DNA of 64,000 nucleotides from the NCBI RefSeq assembly GCF_001544475.1, contig NZ_FCNW02000028.1, forward strand, positions 24,329 to 88,328, given 5' to 3'. This document shows, piece by piece, positions 9,335-17,197 of this stretch (within the stretch, counting starts at the first letter, position 1; every line of letters starts with the position of its first letter). The position numbers and the translations under genes were made by a program. The stretch comes from Caballeronia humi (GTDB lineage: Bacteria > Pseudomonadota > Gammaproteobacteria > Burkholderiales > Burkholderiaceae). The notes under the pieces were generated by a model. That model searched no databases. It was given only the letters and a program-made list of their open reading frames with translations, and was not told the origin of the DNA.

Positions 9335-10087
9335 TTACGCCTCTGCGTTGACCTCGACGAACTCGTCGCCTTCGCCGCTGCGAGCAGCCTGGACGACTTC
9401 GTTCACCGCGTTCGCACGGCCTTCGAGGATCGCTTCGGCCACGCCTTGCGTGTACAGCGCGACGGCCTTGCTGGCGTCGTCGTTACCCGGGATCACGTAG
9501 TCGATGCCTTCCGGCGAGTGGTTCGTGTCGACCACGGCGATGACGGGGATGCCCAGCTTCTTCGCTTCGGTCACGGCAATCTTGTGATAGCCGACGTCGA
9601 TCACGAAGATCGCGTCCGGAATGCCGCCCATGTCCTTCACGCCGCCGATCGACTTCTGCAGCTTGGCCATTTCGCGTTCGAACAGAAGCGCTTCCTTCTT
9701 GCTCATGCGCTCGGTTTCACCCGATTCCAGCGCTGCTTCCATGTCCTTCAGGCGCTTGATCGAAATCTTCAGCGTCTTGAAGTTGGTCAGCATGCCGCCG
9801 AGCCAGCGCGCGTTCACGAACGGCATGCCGGCGCGTTGCGCTTCTTCAGCGACCGTATCGCGCGACTGGCGCTTCGTGCCGACGAACAGGATCGTGCCGC
9901 GATTGGCTGCCAGTTGACGCACGTACTTCAGCGCGTCGTTATAAAGCGGCAGCGTCTTTTCGAGGTTGATAATGTGAATCTTGTTGCGATGACCGAAGAT
10001 ATAGGGGGCCATCTTCGGGTTCCAGAAGCGCGTTTGGTGACCGAAGTGGACACCGGCTTCCAGCATTTGACGCATGGTAACTGCCAT
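9335..10087 (-). CDS. rpsB: 30S ribosomal protein S2
   Basis: Small-subunit protein that bridges head and body on the solvent side of the 30S. The 250-residue product has the S2 signatures AGVHFGHQTRFWNPKMAPYIFG near the N terminus and the IDVGYHKIAVTEAKKLGIP region followed by DTNHSPEGIDYVIPGNDDA, and it ends in an acidic tail. The ATG at 10087 is preceded by GGAG with 6 nt spacing. It is the first gene of the rpsB-tsf-pyrH-frr cluster and faces map across a 366-nt divergent promoter region. Confidence 0.98.
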   Translation of the reverse strand: MAVTMRQMLEAGVHFGHQTRFWNPKMAPYIFGHRNKIHIINLEKTLPLYNDALKYVRQLAANRGTILFVGTKRQSRDTVAEEAQRAGMPFVNARWLGGMLTNFKTLKISIKRLKDMEAALESGETERMSKKEALLFEREMAKLQKSIGGVKDMGGIPDAIFVIDVGYHKIAVTEAKKLGIPVIAVVDTNHSPEGIDYVIPGNDDASKAVALYTQGVAEAILEGRANAVNEVVQAARSGEGDEFVEVNAEA

Positions 10088-10279
10088 GAAATTCTCCGCG
10101 AGGGTTGGGTCTTAAGCCGGCTGCCGCATCCCGCGCCCTTCCTGCCTTTCGGCCAGTTTTGGAAGGACGCCGGACACCCTGGGTGCGCCGGCTTGCGAAT
10201 CAAGTCTGTTTCCTTGCGTGCTGGCTTTCGTTTTATCCGATTGACAGCGGTCGCAAAATGGATACCGACTTAGCCAAAG

Positions 10280-10309
10280 AGTATAGCACGGGCAAGTTAC
10301 AGGGCTCAA
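10280..10309 (-). promoter_or_regulatory. Candidate sigma-70 promoter of rpsB
   Basis: On the minus strand, TTGAGC (10309-10304) and TATACT (10285-10280) are separated by 18 nt. The match to the -35 and -10 consensus is good, and the position about 190 nt upstream of the rpsB ATG fits a long ribosomal-protein leader that could carry S2 autoregulation. No experimental support. Confidence 0.5.
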
Positions 10310-10396
10310 GGTGGCTGGGCGAGCGGAAATCGCCTGGCAGGCCGCGGCGCCCGGCACCCGGAAACGCCCTGCCCATCAGCGCCTCCCGCCCTAAGG

Positions 10397-10405
10397 TGCG
10401 ATAAT
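10397..10405 (+). promoter_or_regulatory. Candidate extended -10 box of map
   Basis: TGCGATAAT fits the extended -10 form TGN followed by a near-consensus hexamer, about 49 nt upstream of the map ATG. No good -35 hexamer is visible at 17 nt spacing, which is common for extended -10 promoters. Confidence 0.4.
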
Positions 10406-10453
10406 GCCGCTTTCGCGCGACCGCGCCGCCTACACGATTTTGCCTACCCAGTC

Positions 10454-11263
10454 ATGTCCATTACGCTGAAAAACGACCACGATATTGCGCAGATGCGCGT
10501 CGCCTGCCGCCTCGCCAGCGAAGTGCTCGACTTCATCACGCCTCACATCGTGGCGGGCGTGACGACCGGCGAACTCGACCGCCTGTGTCACGAGTACATG
10601 GTGCAGGAACAGGGCACCGTGCCCGCGCCGCTGAATTACCAGCCGCCCGGCTATCCGCCGTACCCGAAAGCCACTTGCATCTCGGTCAACGACGTGATCT
10701 GCCACGGTATCCCGGGCGAGAAGGCGCTGAAGAATGGCGACGCGCTCAATATCGACGTCACGGTCATCAAGCATGGCTATTTCGGCGATACGAGCCGCAT
10801 GTTCATCGTCGGCGAAGGGTCGATTCTCGCGAAACGTCTCGTGCAGACCACCTTCGACTGCATGTGGCTCGGCATCGATCAGGTGCGGCCGGGCGCGCAT
10901 CTCGGCGATATCGGCCACGCGATCCAGAAGCACGCCGAGTCGCAGGGATATAGCGTCGTGCGCGAATATTGCGGCCACGGCATCGGGCAGGTGTTTCACG
11001 AAGAGCCGCAAGTCTTGCATTACGGACGCCCGGGAACCGGTATCGAGCTCGAGGCGGGCATGATATTTACCGTCGAACCGATGATCAACGCCGGCCGCCG
11101 CGATATCCGCACGATGCCGGATCAGTGGACCGTCAAGACGCGCGACCGCAGTCTGTCGGCGCAGTGGGAACACACAGTGCTCGTCACGCCGACGGGGTAT
11201 GACGTCCTGACCGTGTCGGCGGGAACGCAGGCGCCGTCGCAGTTGATTGCGGCTACGGCTTGA
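10454..11263 (+). CDS. map: Methionine aminopeptidase, type I
   Basis: Dinuclear metalloprotease that removes the initiator methionine from nascent proteins after deformylation. The 269-residue product has the pita-bread fold signatures: the NGDALNIDVTVI metal-aspartate strand near residue 100, GDTSRMF with the second Asp near 111, and GHGIGQVFHEEP near residues 174-184 supplying the metal histidine. The late glutamate is in EHTVLVT near the C terminus. The ATG is at 10454. Its partner activity, peptide deformylase (def), lies 6 kb downstream. glnD follows after a 341-nt gap, the usual order in this family. Confidence 0.96.
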   Translation: MSITLKNDHDIAQMRVACRLASEVLDFITPHIVAGVTTGELDRLCHEYMVQEQGTVPAPLNYQPPGYPPYPKATCISVNDVICHGIPGEKALKNGDALNIDVTVIKHGYFGDTSRMFIVGEGSILAKRLVQTTFDCMWLGIDQVRPGAHLGDIGHAIQKHAESQGYSVVREYCGHGIGQVFHEEPQVLHYGRPGTGIELEAGMIFTVEPMINAGRRDIRTMPDQWTVKTRDRSLSAQWEHTVLVTPTGYDVLTVSAGTQAPSQLIAATA

Positions 11264-11604
11264 GTTGGCGGGTTTCCGCCAGGAGCGCGGGCCTCTGATT
11301 CGCGATAACGGCGCCCGAATTTCAAGACGGGCGAACTGACCGGGCACGGCAGCACCGAATGCGCGCGAAACTTCGCCGTGCTCCGCACCGTGAAGCGATT
11401 CGCTCGCGGACATGCGCCCGAGACCCGGCGGTCCGCCGCCGCAATCAGGGCAATGCTGGTAAAGCCCTGCTGACGCCCACAAAAACGTTGCCGCTTCCTG
11501 GCCGTCTTCAATATGCAGCGTCGCCTGGATCAAAAGAAGCACAAAACGCACTCGCAGGACCAAACCGCCGTTCCGTCCAACCGATCTTCCGCCCCGGTCC
11601 ATCC
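11264..11604 (+). other. Gap between map and glnD, no gene seen
   Basis: This stretch of 341 bases contains an open frame joined to glnD from about 11359, but that translation is Arg/Pro-rich and unlike GlnD, so I read it as a leader or promoter region. I see no tRNA, repeat or convincing terminator here. The high GC content gives no obvious -10/-35 pair. Confidence 0.4.
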
Positions 11605-14190
11605 ATGAGCGTTACCGCCGTCGCCCCGCCCTGTGAATCGCTGAAGGCCGCTTTCAAGTTGGCAAAAACGGGTTTGCTCGAGCGCTTCCAGACCGCCTCG
11701 AACGTCGACGCGCTGATGCACGCCCTCGCCCGCGTCACCGACGACGCGCTGAAAGGCGCCTGGGACGCCTGCGAGATGCCGTCGTGGGCGGCGCTCGTCG
11801 CGGTGGGCGGCTACGGACGCGGCGAACTCGCGCCCTATTCCGACGTCGACATCCTCGTCCTCCTGCCCGATCACAAGCCCGCCGATTCGGGCGACGCCGA
11901 ACTCACCGTTCGCATCGAGCGCTTCATTGGCATGGCGTGGGATCTGGGGCTCGATATCGGCAGCAGCGTGCGGTCGGTGGCGCAGTGCATCGACGAAGCG
12001 ACGAACGACGTCACCGTGCTCACATCGCTGCTGGAGGCACGGCGCGTCTACGGCGACACGCCGCTTTTCCTGCTTTTCCGCGAGCGCTACCAGCAGACGC
12101 TCGACCCGCGCGCGTTCTTCCAGGCAAAAGTGCTGGAAATGCGTCAGCGTCACGCGAAATTCCAGGACACGCCTTACAGCCTCGAACCGAACATCAAGGA
12201 AAGTCCGGGCGGACTGCGCGATCTGCAGCTCATTTTGTGGATCTCGCGCGCGGCGGGCTTCGGCAGCAGTTGGCGCGAACTCGACCTGCGCGGCCTCATC
12301 ACCGAACGCGAAGCGCGCGAACTGCGTCGCAACGAAGGCTTCCTGAAAATGCTGCGCGCGCGGCTGCACGTGATCGCGAAGCGTCGCCAGGACATTCTCG
12401 TGTTCGATTTGCAGACGGCGCTCGCCGAGAGCTTCGGCTTTCAGGCGACCGCAACAAAACGCGCGAGCGAGCAACTGATGCGCCGCTACTACTGGGCGGC
12501 GAAGGCCGTGACCCAGCTCGCGACGATCCTGATCCAGAACGTCGAAGCGCAGCTTTTCCCGACGACGAGCGGCATCACGCGCGTGATTTCGGGACGTTTC
12601 GTCGAGAAGCAGGGCATGCTCGAAATCGCTCGCGATGACGTTTTCGAGCGCGAGCCGCACGCGATTCTCGAGGCGTTTCTGCTCTACGAACAGACGCGCG
12701 GCATAAAAGGCCTCTCGGCGCGTACCCTGCGCGCAATCTACAACGCGCGCGATCTGATGGACCGCGACTGGCGCCGCGATCCGGAAAACCGCCGGCTCTT
12801 CGTGGAGATCCTGAAGCAACCGGAAGGCATCACGCACGCGCTGCGTCTGATGAACCAGACGAGCGTGCTCGGGCGTTATCTGCTGAATTTCCGGCGTATC
12901 GTCGGACAGATGCAGCACGATCTGTATCACGTCTACACCGTCGATCAGCACATTCTGATGGTGCTGCGCAATCTGCGGCGTTTCGCGATCGCCGAGCACG
13001 CGCACGAATATCCGTTCTGCAGCCAGTTGATGGGCAACTTCGAGCGGCCGTGGGTGCTCTACGTGGCGGCGCTGTTTCACGATATCGCGAAGGGCCGCGG
13101 CGGAGATCATTCGACGCTCGGCATGGCCGACGCGCGCCGCTTCTGCCGCGAACACGACATCGGCGCCGAGGACAGCGCGCTTGTCGTGTGGATGGTCGAG
13201 CAGCATCTGACGATGAGCCAGGTCGCGCAGAAGCAGGACACGAGCGATCCCGAGGTCATCAAACAGTTCGCCGCGCTCGTGAAAACCGAGCGCCGGCTGA
13301 GCGCGCTGTACCTGCTGACCGTCGCGGATATTCGGGGTACGAGCCCGAAAGTCTGGAACGCGTGGAAGGGCAAGCTGCTGGAAGACCTTTATCGCGCGAC
13401 GCGCGCCGTGCTCGGCGGGGCCGAACCCGATGCGCATTCCGAGCTGAAATCGCGTCAGGAAGAGGCGCTCGCGCTGCTGCGGCTCGAAACGGTGCCGGAA
13501 CATGCGGAGCGGCGGCTGTGGGACCAGCTCGACGTCGGCTATTTCCTGCGCCACGACGCCGCCGACATCGCCTGGCAGACGCGTGTTTTGTACAAGCACG
13601 TCGAGAGCGCGAAGCCGATCGTGCGCGCGCGGCCGTCGCCGATCGGAGCCGGGTTGCAGGTGCTCGTGTACGTGCCGGATCGGCCGGACCTGTTCGCGGC
13701 GATGTGCGGTTATTTCGACAAGAACGGCCTCTCCGTGCTCGATGCACGGGTGACGACGACCCGTCACGGCTTCGCGCTCGACAATTTTCTTGTCGCGCAT
13801 CCGGAGCATGACGGGCATTATCGCGACATTGCGAATCTGGTCGAGGAACAGTTGAGCACGCTCCTGACGGCCGAGCGCATGTTGCCGGAGCCGTCGAAGG
13901 GACGTTTGTCGCGGCTCGTGCGCACTTTCCCGATTACGCCGCGTGTGGATTTGCGTCCCGACGAGCGCGGCCAGTACTACATCCTGTCCGTGTCGGCGAA
14001 CGACCGGCAGGGCCTCCTTTATTCGATCGCGCGGGTTCTGGCCCAGCACCGGATCGGCGTGCAGGCGGCGCGGATCAACACGCTCGGCGAACGCGTCGAG
14101 GACGTGTTCCTGCTCGACGGCAAAGGCCTTTCCAGCAACCGGACCCAGATTCAGGTCGAAACCGAACTGCTGCGCGCGATCGCAGCCTGA
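11605..14190 (+). CDS. glnD: [Protein-PII] uridylyltransferase / uridylyl-removing enzyme
   Basis: Bifunctional nitrogen sensor: it uridylylates PII proteins when glutamine is low and removes UMP when glutamine is high. The 861-residue product has the four expected parts. The nucleotidyltransferase motif GGYGRGELAPYSDVDIL lies at about residues 68-84, followed by a helical linker. An HD hydrolase domain carries FHDIAKGRGGDHS near residue 492. Two C-terminal ACT domains (about 685-760 and 791-861) sense glutamine. The start is the ATG at 11605 (MSVTAVAPP); an upstream in-frame extension to 11359 is rejected. It ends 6 nt before the pseudouridine synthase gene. Confidence 0.95.
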   Translation: MSVTAVAPPCESLKAAFKLAKTGLLERFQTASNVDALMHALARVTDDALKGAWDACEMPSWAALVAVGGYGRGELAPYSDVDILVLLPDHKPADSGDAELTVRIERFIGMAWDLGLDIGSSVRSVAQCIDEATNDVTVLTSLLEARRVYGDTPLFLLFRERYQQTLDPRAFFQAKVLEMRQRHAKFQDTPYSLEPNIKESPGGLRDLQLILWISRAAGFGSSWRELDLRGLITEREARELRRNEGFLKMLRARLHVIAKRRQDILVFDLQTALAESFGFQATATKRASEQLMRRYYWAAKAVTQLATILIQNVEAQLFPTTSGITRVISGRFVEKQGMLEIARDDVFEREPHAILEAFLLYEQTRGIKGLSARTLRAIYNARDLMDRDWRRDPENRRLFVEILKQPEGITHALRLMNQTSVLGRYLLNFRRIVGQMQHDLYHVYTVDQHILMVLRNLRRFAIAEHAHEYPFCSQLMGNFERPWVLYVAALFHDIAKGRGGDHSTLGMADARRFCREHDIGAEDSALVVWMVEQHLTMSQVAQKQDTSDPEVIKQFAALVKTERRLSALYLLTVADIRGTSPKVWNAWKGKLLEDLYRATRAVLGGAEPDAHSELKSRQEEALALLRLETVPEHAERRLWDQLDVGYFLRHDAADIAWQTRVLYKHVESAKPIVRARPSPIGAGLQVLVYVPDRPDLFAAMCGYFDKNGLSVLDARVTTTRHGFALDNFLVAHPEHDGHYRDIANLVEEQLSTLLTAERMLPEPSKGRLSRLVRTFPITPRVDLRPDERGQYYILSVSANDRQGLLYSIARVLAQHRIGVQAARINTLGERVEDVFLLDGKGLSSNRTQIQVETELLRAIAA

Positions 14191-14196
14191 GAAATT

Positions 14197-16185
14197 ATGC
14201 GCGTCAAACTGACAGCCAAACATCCGCGCCCGGCCACGCCGGCACGCTCCCCTGTGCGTTCCGGTAGTGCCGCGGGGAGGAAACCTGTACGTGAGAATGT
14301 GGCGCCGGGGGATCGGCCCCGGCCGGGTGGGGATGAGCGGCGGCCGTTCAAGCCTCGCGGTGAGGAATCGCGGTCGGGTGATCGTGGTCCGCGGCCTTCG
14401 TTTGGCGATCGTGGGGCGGCGCGTGGTGACCGGCCGGGTGGCGATGAACGCCGTCCGTTTAAGCCGCGCGGAGAAGAGTCGCGGTCAGGTGAGCGTGGCC
14501 CGCGTCCCTCGTTTGGCGATCGTGGGGCGGCGCGCGGTGATCGGCCGGGTGGCGATGAACGCCGTCCGTTTAAGCCGCGCGGAGAAGAGTCGCGGTCAGG
14601 TGAGCGTGGCCCGCGTCCCTCGTTTGGTGATCGTGGGGCGCCGCGTGGCGACCGTCCGAGTGGTGATGAACGCCGTCCGTTTAAACCGCGTGGTGAGGAT
14701 TCGCGGTCAGGCGATCGTGGTCCGCGTCCCTCATTTGGTGATCGCGGCGCACCGCGTGGCGACCGTCCGAGTGGTGATGAACGCCGTCCGTTTAAACCGC
14801 GCGGAGAAGAGTCGCGGTCAGGCGATCGTCGTCCTTCATTTGGCGATCGTGCCGCACCGCGCGGCGACCGGCCGAGTGGTGATGAACGCCGTCCGTTCAA
14901 AGCTCGCGGCGACGATTCACGGTCAGGTGATCGCGGTCCGCGCCCGTCGTTCGGCGATCGAGGCGCACCGCGCGGCGACCGTCCGAGTGGCGATGAACGC
15001 CGTCCGTTTAAACCGCGTGGGGAAGACTCGCGAACAGGCGATCGCGGCCCGCGCCCTTCATTTGGCGATCGCGCCGCCCCGCGCGGTGACCGTCCGAGCG
15101 GCGACGAGCGTCGTCCGTTCAAACCGCGCGGCGAAGACTCGCGAACAGGCGATCGCGGCCCTCGCCCTTCATTTGGCGATCGCGCCGCCCCGCGCGGCGA
15201 CCGCCCAAGCGGAGACGAACGTCGTCCGTTCAAAGCTCGCGGCGAAGATTCGCGATCAGGTGATCGTGGTCCGCGTCCCTCTTTTGGCGACCGTGCCGCA
15301 CCGCGCGGCGACCGCCCAGGCAACGACGAACGCCGCCCCTCGTCCAGCACCACCCCCCTGCCCCGAGCAGAGAAAAAACGCAAGGAACCCGCCATCTCCC
15401 CCGCCCGCATGGCGCGCGCCGGCGAAGAAGGCTTGGTTCGTCTCTCAAAGGTGATGTCCGAACTCGGCCTGTGCTCGCGCCGCGAAGCCGACGAGTGGAT
15501 CGAAAAGGGCTGGGTGCTCGTCGACGGCCAGGTGATCGACACCCTTGGCACGCGCATCCGCCCGGACCAGAACGTCGAAGTCCTGCCGGCCGCGCACGCA
15601 GCCCAGTCGCAACAGGTGACGATCCTGGTGCACAAGCCGGTCGGCTATGTCTCCGGACAGGCCGAGGACGGCTACCAGCCCGCCGTCACGCTGATCAACC
15701 CGTCGAATCACTGGGCCGACGACCAGTCCGGCATCCGCTTCACGCCAAACCACTTGCGCACGCTCGCGCCGGCCGGCCGTCTCGATATCGATTCGACGGG
15801 CCTCCTCGTCCTCACGCAGGACGGACGCATCGCAAAGCAACTGATCGGCGGCCATTCGGAAGTGGACAAGGAATATCTCGTGCGCGTGAAATTTGGCGAG
15901 CACACGACCGACGTCGACCAGCATCTGCCTGCCGAGAGTCTCGCGCTGCTACGTCACGGCCTGGAACTCGACGACGTCCCGCTCAAGACCGCTCAGGTGA
16001 GCTGGCAAAACGGCGAACAGTTGCGCTTCGTGCTGCGCGAAGGCAAAAAGCGCCAGATTCGCCGCATGTGCGAACTGGTCGGGCTTGAAGTGGTCGGGCT
16101 GAAGCGAATCCGCATGGGTCGCGTCACGCTCGGCGCACTGCCGCCGGGGCAATGGCGTTATCTCGGACCGGATGAAGCGTTCTGA
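14197..16185 (+). CDS. RsuA/RluB-family pseudouridine synthase with nine-copy repeat extension
   Basis: The C-terminal third is an rRNA pseudouridine synthase of the RsuA/RluB/RluE/RluF family: an S4 RNA-binding domain (about residues 409-470), then the catalytic domain with HKPVGYVSGQ and GRLDIDSTGLLVL, where Asp530 is the expected nucleophile. Before it lies an unusual low-complexity tail: 43 residues, then nine tandem 37-residue units rich in Arg, Gly, Asp, Pro and Ser (residues 44-374; the fifth copy lacks two residues). The extension is very basic and probably disordered; I infer an RNA-binding or ribosome-anchoring role. The exact rRNA target (RluB or RluF type) cannot be settled by eye, so no symbol is given. 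The gene sits 6 nt after glnD and ends at a strong terminator. Confidence 0.9.
   Translation: MRVKLTAKHPRPATPARSPVRSGSAAGRKPVRENVAPGDRPRPGGDERRPFKPRGEESRSGDRGPRPSFGDRGAARGDRPGGDERRPFKPRGEESRSGERGPRPSFGDRGAARGDRPGGDERRPFKPRGEESRSGERGPRPSFGDRGAPRGDRPSGDERRPFKPRGEDSRSGDRGPRPSFGDRGAPRGDRPSGDERRPFKPRGEESRSGDRRPSFGDRAAPRGDRPSGDERRPFKARGDDSRSGDRGPRPSFGDRGAPRGDRPSGDERRPFKPRGEDSRTGDRGPRPSFGDRAAPRGDRPSGDERRPFKPRGEDSRTGDRGPRPSFGDRAAPRGDRPSGDERRPFKARGEDSRSGDRGPRPSFGDRAAPRGDRPGNDERRPSSSTTPLPRAEKKRKEPAISPARMARAGEEGLVRLSKVMSELGLCSRREADEWIEKGWVLVDGQVIDTLGTRIRPDQNVEVLPAAHAAQSQQVTILVHKPVGYVSGQAEDGYQPAVTLINPSNHWADDQSGIRFTPNHLRTLAPAGRLDIDSTGLLVLTQDGRIAKQLIGGHSEVDKEYLVRVKFGEHTTDVDQHLPAESLALLRHGLELDDVPLKTAQVSWQNGEQLRFVLREGKKRQIRRMCELVGLEVVGLKRIRMGRVTLGALPPGQWRYLGPDEAF
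14326..15318 (+). repeat. Nine in-frame 111-bp tandem repeats
   Basis: Unit starts are 14326, 14437, 14548, 14659, 14770 (105 bp, shortened by two codons), 14875, 14986, 15097 and 15208. Each encodes a 37-residue unit of the form GGDERRPFKPRGEESRSGD followed by RGPRPSFGDRGAARGDRP. Copies 2 and 3 are nearly identical over their first 80 or so nt, while others differ mainly at third positions. This suggests a mix of recent and older duplications. A partial tenth unit (GNDERRP) follows. All lengths are multiples of three, so copy number can vary without breaking the enzyme. Confidence 0.95.
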
Positions 16186-16225
16186 TCTCGCAACCCACCA
16201 AAAATAAGTAGTAAAAAAACCACGA

Positions 16226-16267
16226 AATCGACGCGCACGCACCCCAATCGTGCGCGTCGATTTTTTT
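16226..16267 (+). terminator. Intrinsic terminator after the pseudouridine synthase gene
   Basis: AATCGACGCGCACG (16226-16239) pairs perfectly with CGTGCGCGTCGATT (16249-16262) across a 9-nt loop and runs into seven T residues. It is about 40 nt past the stop codon. Confidence 0.85.
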
Positions 16268-16378
16268 ATGGATTTTTGATTAAAGAAAATATGTCATCCA
16301 CCCGATAGGAAGGTAACGCCCTTTTTACCGCCTGCTGGGCGCGTATTCATGCTTCGCACGTCATTGGGGAGAACCGCC

Positions 16379-16612
16379 ATGTCAGTTGAGATCATTGTTC
16401 GCGAAACCAAAACCGGCCTCGAAATCATCAGCGGCCGACGCCGGCTCGACGCGCTCCTCGCCCTGCGCGACGAAGTCGTCGTCATGAGCCCGGGCATCGG
16501 CGAGGTCGTCATTGCGCGACTGCCGGACGGGCGCTTGCAGGCATCGGCGAATCCCGAGCACGTGAAGCTCTTTCGCCAACCCGAAATCGGCGCGAAGAAA
16601 ACGTTCGCCTGA
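16379..16612 (+). CDS. Small ParB-motif-like protein, function unknown
   Basis: A 77-residue protein of unknown function. The ATG at 16379 is chosen because GGGGAG ends 7 nt before it; an in-frame ATG at 16349 has no such site. Residues 5-35 run as a strand, GLEIISGRRRLDALLAL, then DEVVVMS. This resembles the ParB/sulfiredoxin N-terminal core, in which a strand leads into a GERRLRA-like box (here SGRRRLDA, residues 18-25). The remainder is too short for a full ParB domain and there is no helix-turn-helix. It is flanked by terminators on both sides, so it is probably a single-gene transcript. The ParB resemblance is my own pattern reading, not a database hit. Confidence 0.7.
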   Translation: MSVEIIVRETKTGLEIISGRRRLDALLALRDEVVVMSPGIGEVVIARLPDGRLQASANPEHVKLFRQPEIGAKKTFA

Positions 16613-16613
16613 A

Positions 16614-16649
16614 ACGACGAAGGCCGCTCCCGGAGCGGCCTTCGTGTTT
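16614..16649. terminator. Bidirectional terminator between the small ORF and def
   Basis: ACGAAGGCCGCTCC (16617-16630) and GGAGCGGCCTTCGT (16632-16645) form a 14-bp inverted repeat with T-rich sequence on the plus side and A-rich sequence giving T on the minus side. It serves the convergent ends of the small ORF and def. Confidence 0.8.
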
Positions 16650-16663
16650 AAGAAAGCTACCGA

Positions 16664-17197
16664 TCAATCGTCCCGCGGCGAGTCGAGCCCCGGGAACAGG
16701 ATGTCGGTGAAGCCGAACTTCGAGAAGTCCGTGATCCGCATCGGATAGAGCTTGCCGATCAGGTGATCGCACTCGTGCTGCACGACGCGTGCGTGAAATC
16801 CCTCGGCCAGCCGGTCGATCGCGCCGCCGAACTGGTCGAAGCCCTGGTAGCGGATCATCGAGTACCGCTGCACGGCGCCGCGCAGGCCGGGCACGGACAG
16901 GCATCCTTCCCAGCCCTCCTCCATGTCGTGCGAATTCGGCGAAATGATCGGGTTGATCAGCACGGTTTCCGGCACGGACGGCGCGTCCGGGTATCGCTCG
17001 TTGTAGCCGAACCCGAAGATCACGACCTGCAGATCGACGCCGATCTGCGGCGCGGCGAGCCCCGCGCCGTTCGCGTCGCGCATCGTGTCGAACATGTCCT
17101 TGATGAGCTCGTGCAGTTCCTGGGTATCGAAATGCTCGACCGGCTCGGCAATGCGCAACAGCCGCGGATCGCCCATCTTCAGTATTTCGCGAATCAT
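16664..17197 (-). CDS. def: Peptide deformylase
   Basis: Metalloenzyme removing the N-formyl group from nascent proteins, acting before methionine aminopeptidase. All three motifs are intact: GAGLAAPQIG (residues 44-53), EGCLS (97-101, metal cysteine 99) and QHECDH (140-145, metal histidines 141 and 145, catalytic Glu142). The product is 177 residues. The ATG at 17197 overlaps the ligA stop by ATGA, and a good AAGGAG site lies inside the end of ligA, so it is translationally coupled as the last gene of a smc-zipA-ligA-def transcript. Deformylases elsewhere are often paired with fmt; this placement is common in Burkholderia relatives. Confidence 0.96.
   Translation of the reverse strand: MIREILKMGDPRLLRIAEPVEHFDTQELHELIKDMFDTMRDANGAGLAAPQIGVDLQVVIFGFGYNERYPDAPSVPETVLINPIISPNSHDMEEGWEGCLSVPGLRGAVQRYSMIRYQGFDQFGGAIDRLAEGFHARVVQHECDHLIGKLYPMRITDFSKFGFTDILFPGLDSPRDD

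Larger units (their letters stand above)
10088..10453. promoter_or_regulatory. Divergent rpsB/map intergenic region
   Basis: This gap of 366 bases holds no convincing gene. Minus strand: TTGAGC, an 18-nt spacer, and TATACT form a plausible sigma-70 promoter for rpsB (see 10280-10309). Plus strand: an extended -10 box precedes map (see 10397-10405). A free-standing TTGACA at about 10241-10246 on the plus strand lacks a good -10 partner. A possible short frame over 10105-10404 has no family features and is not called. Confidence 0.6.

Noticed and set aside
11530..14223. An 897-residue open frame opposite glnD.
   Set aside because: GlnD on the other strand has clear nucleotidyltransferase, HD and ACT motifs; the antisense frame has none.
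14326..15318. The 111-bp array as a CRISPR.
   Set aside because: The repeats are contiguous with no spacers, lie within a coding frame, and have unit length of 37 codons.
14151..15635. Long open frames on the minus strand (14151-15635) and in another plus frame (14267-15454) across the repeat array.
   Set aside because: The 111-bp repeats contain no stops in several frames, so open frames there are by-products; only the frame with the S4 and pseudouridine synthase domain is supported.
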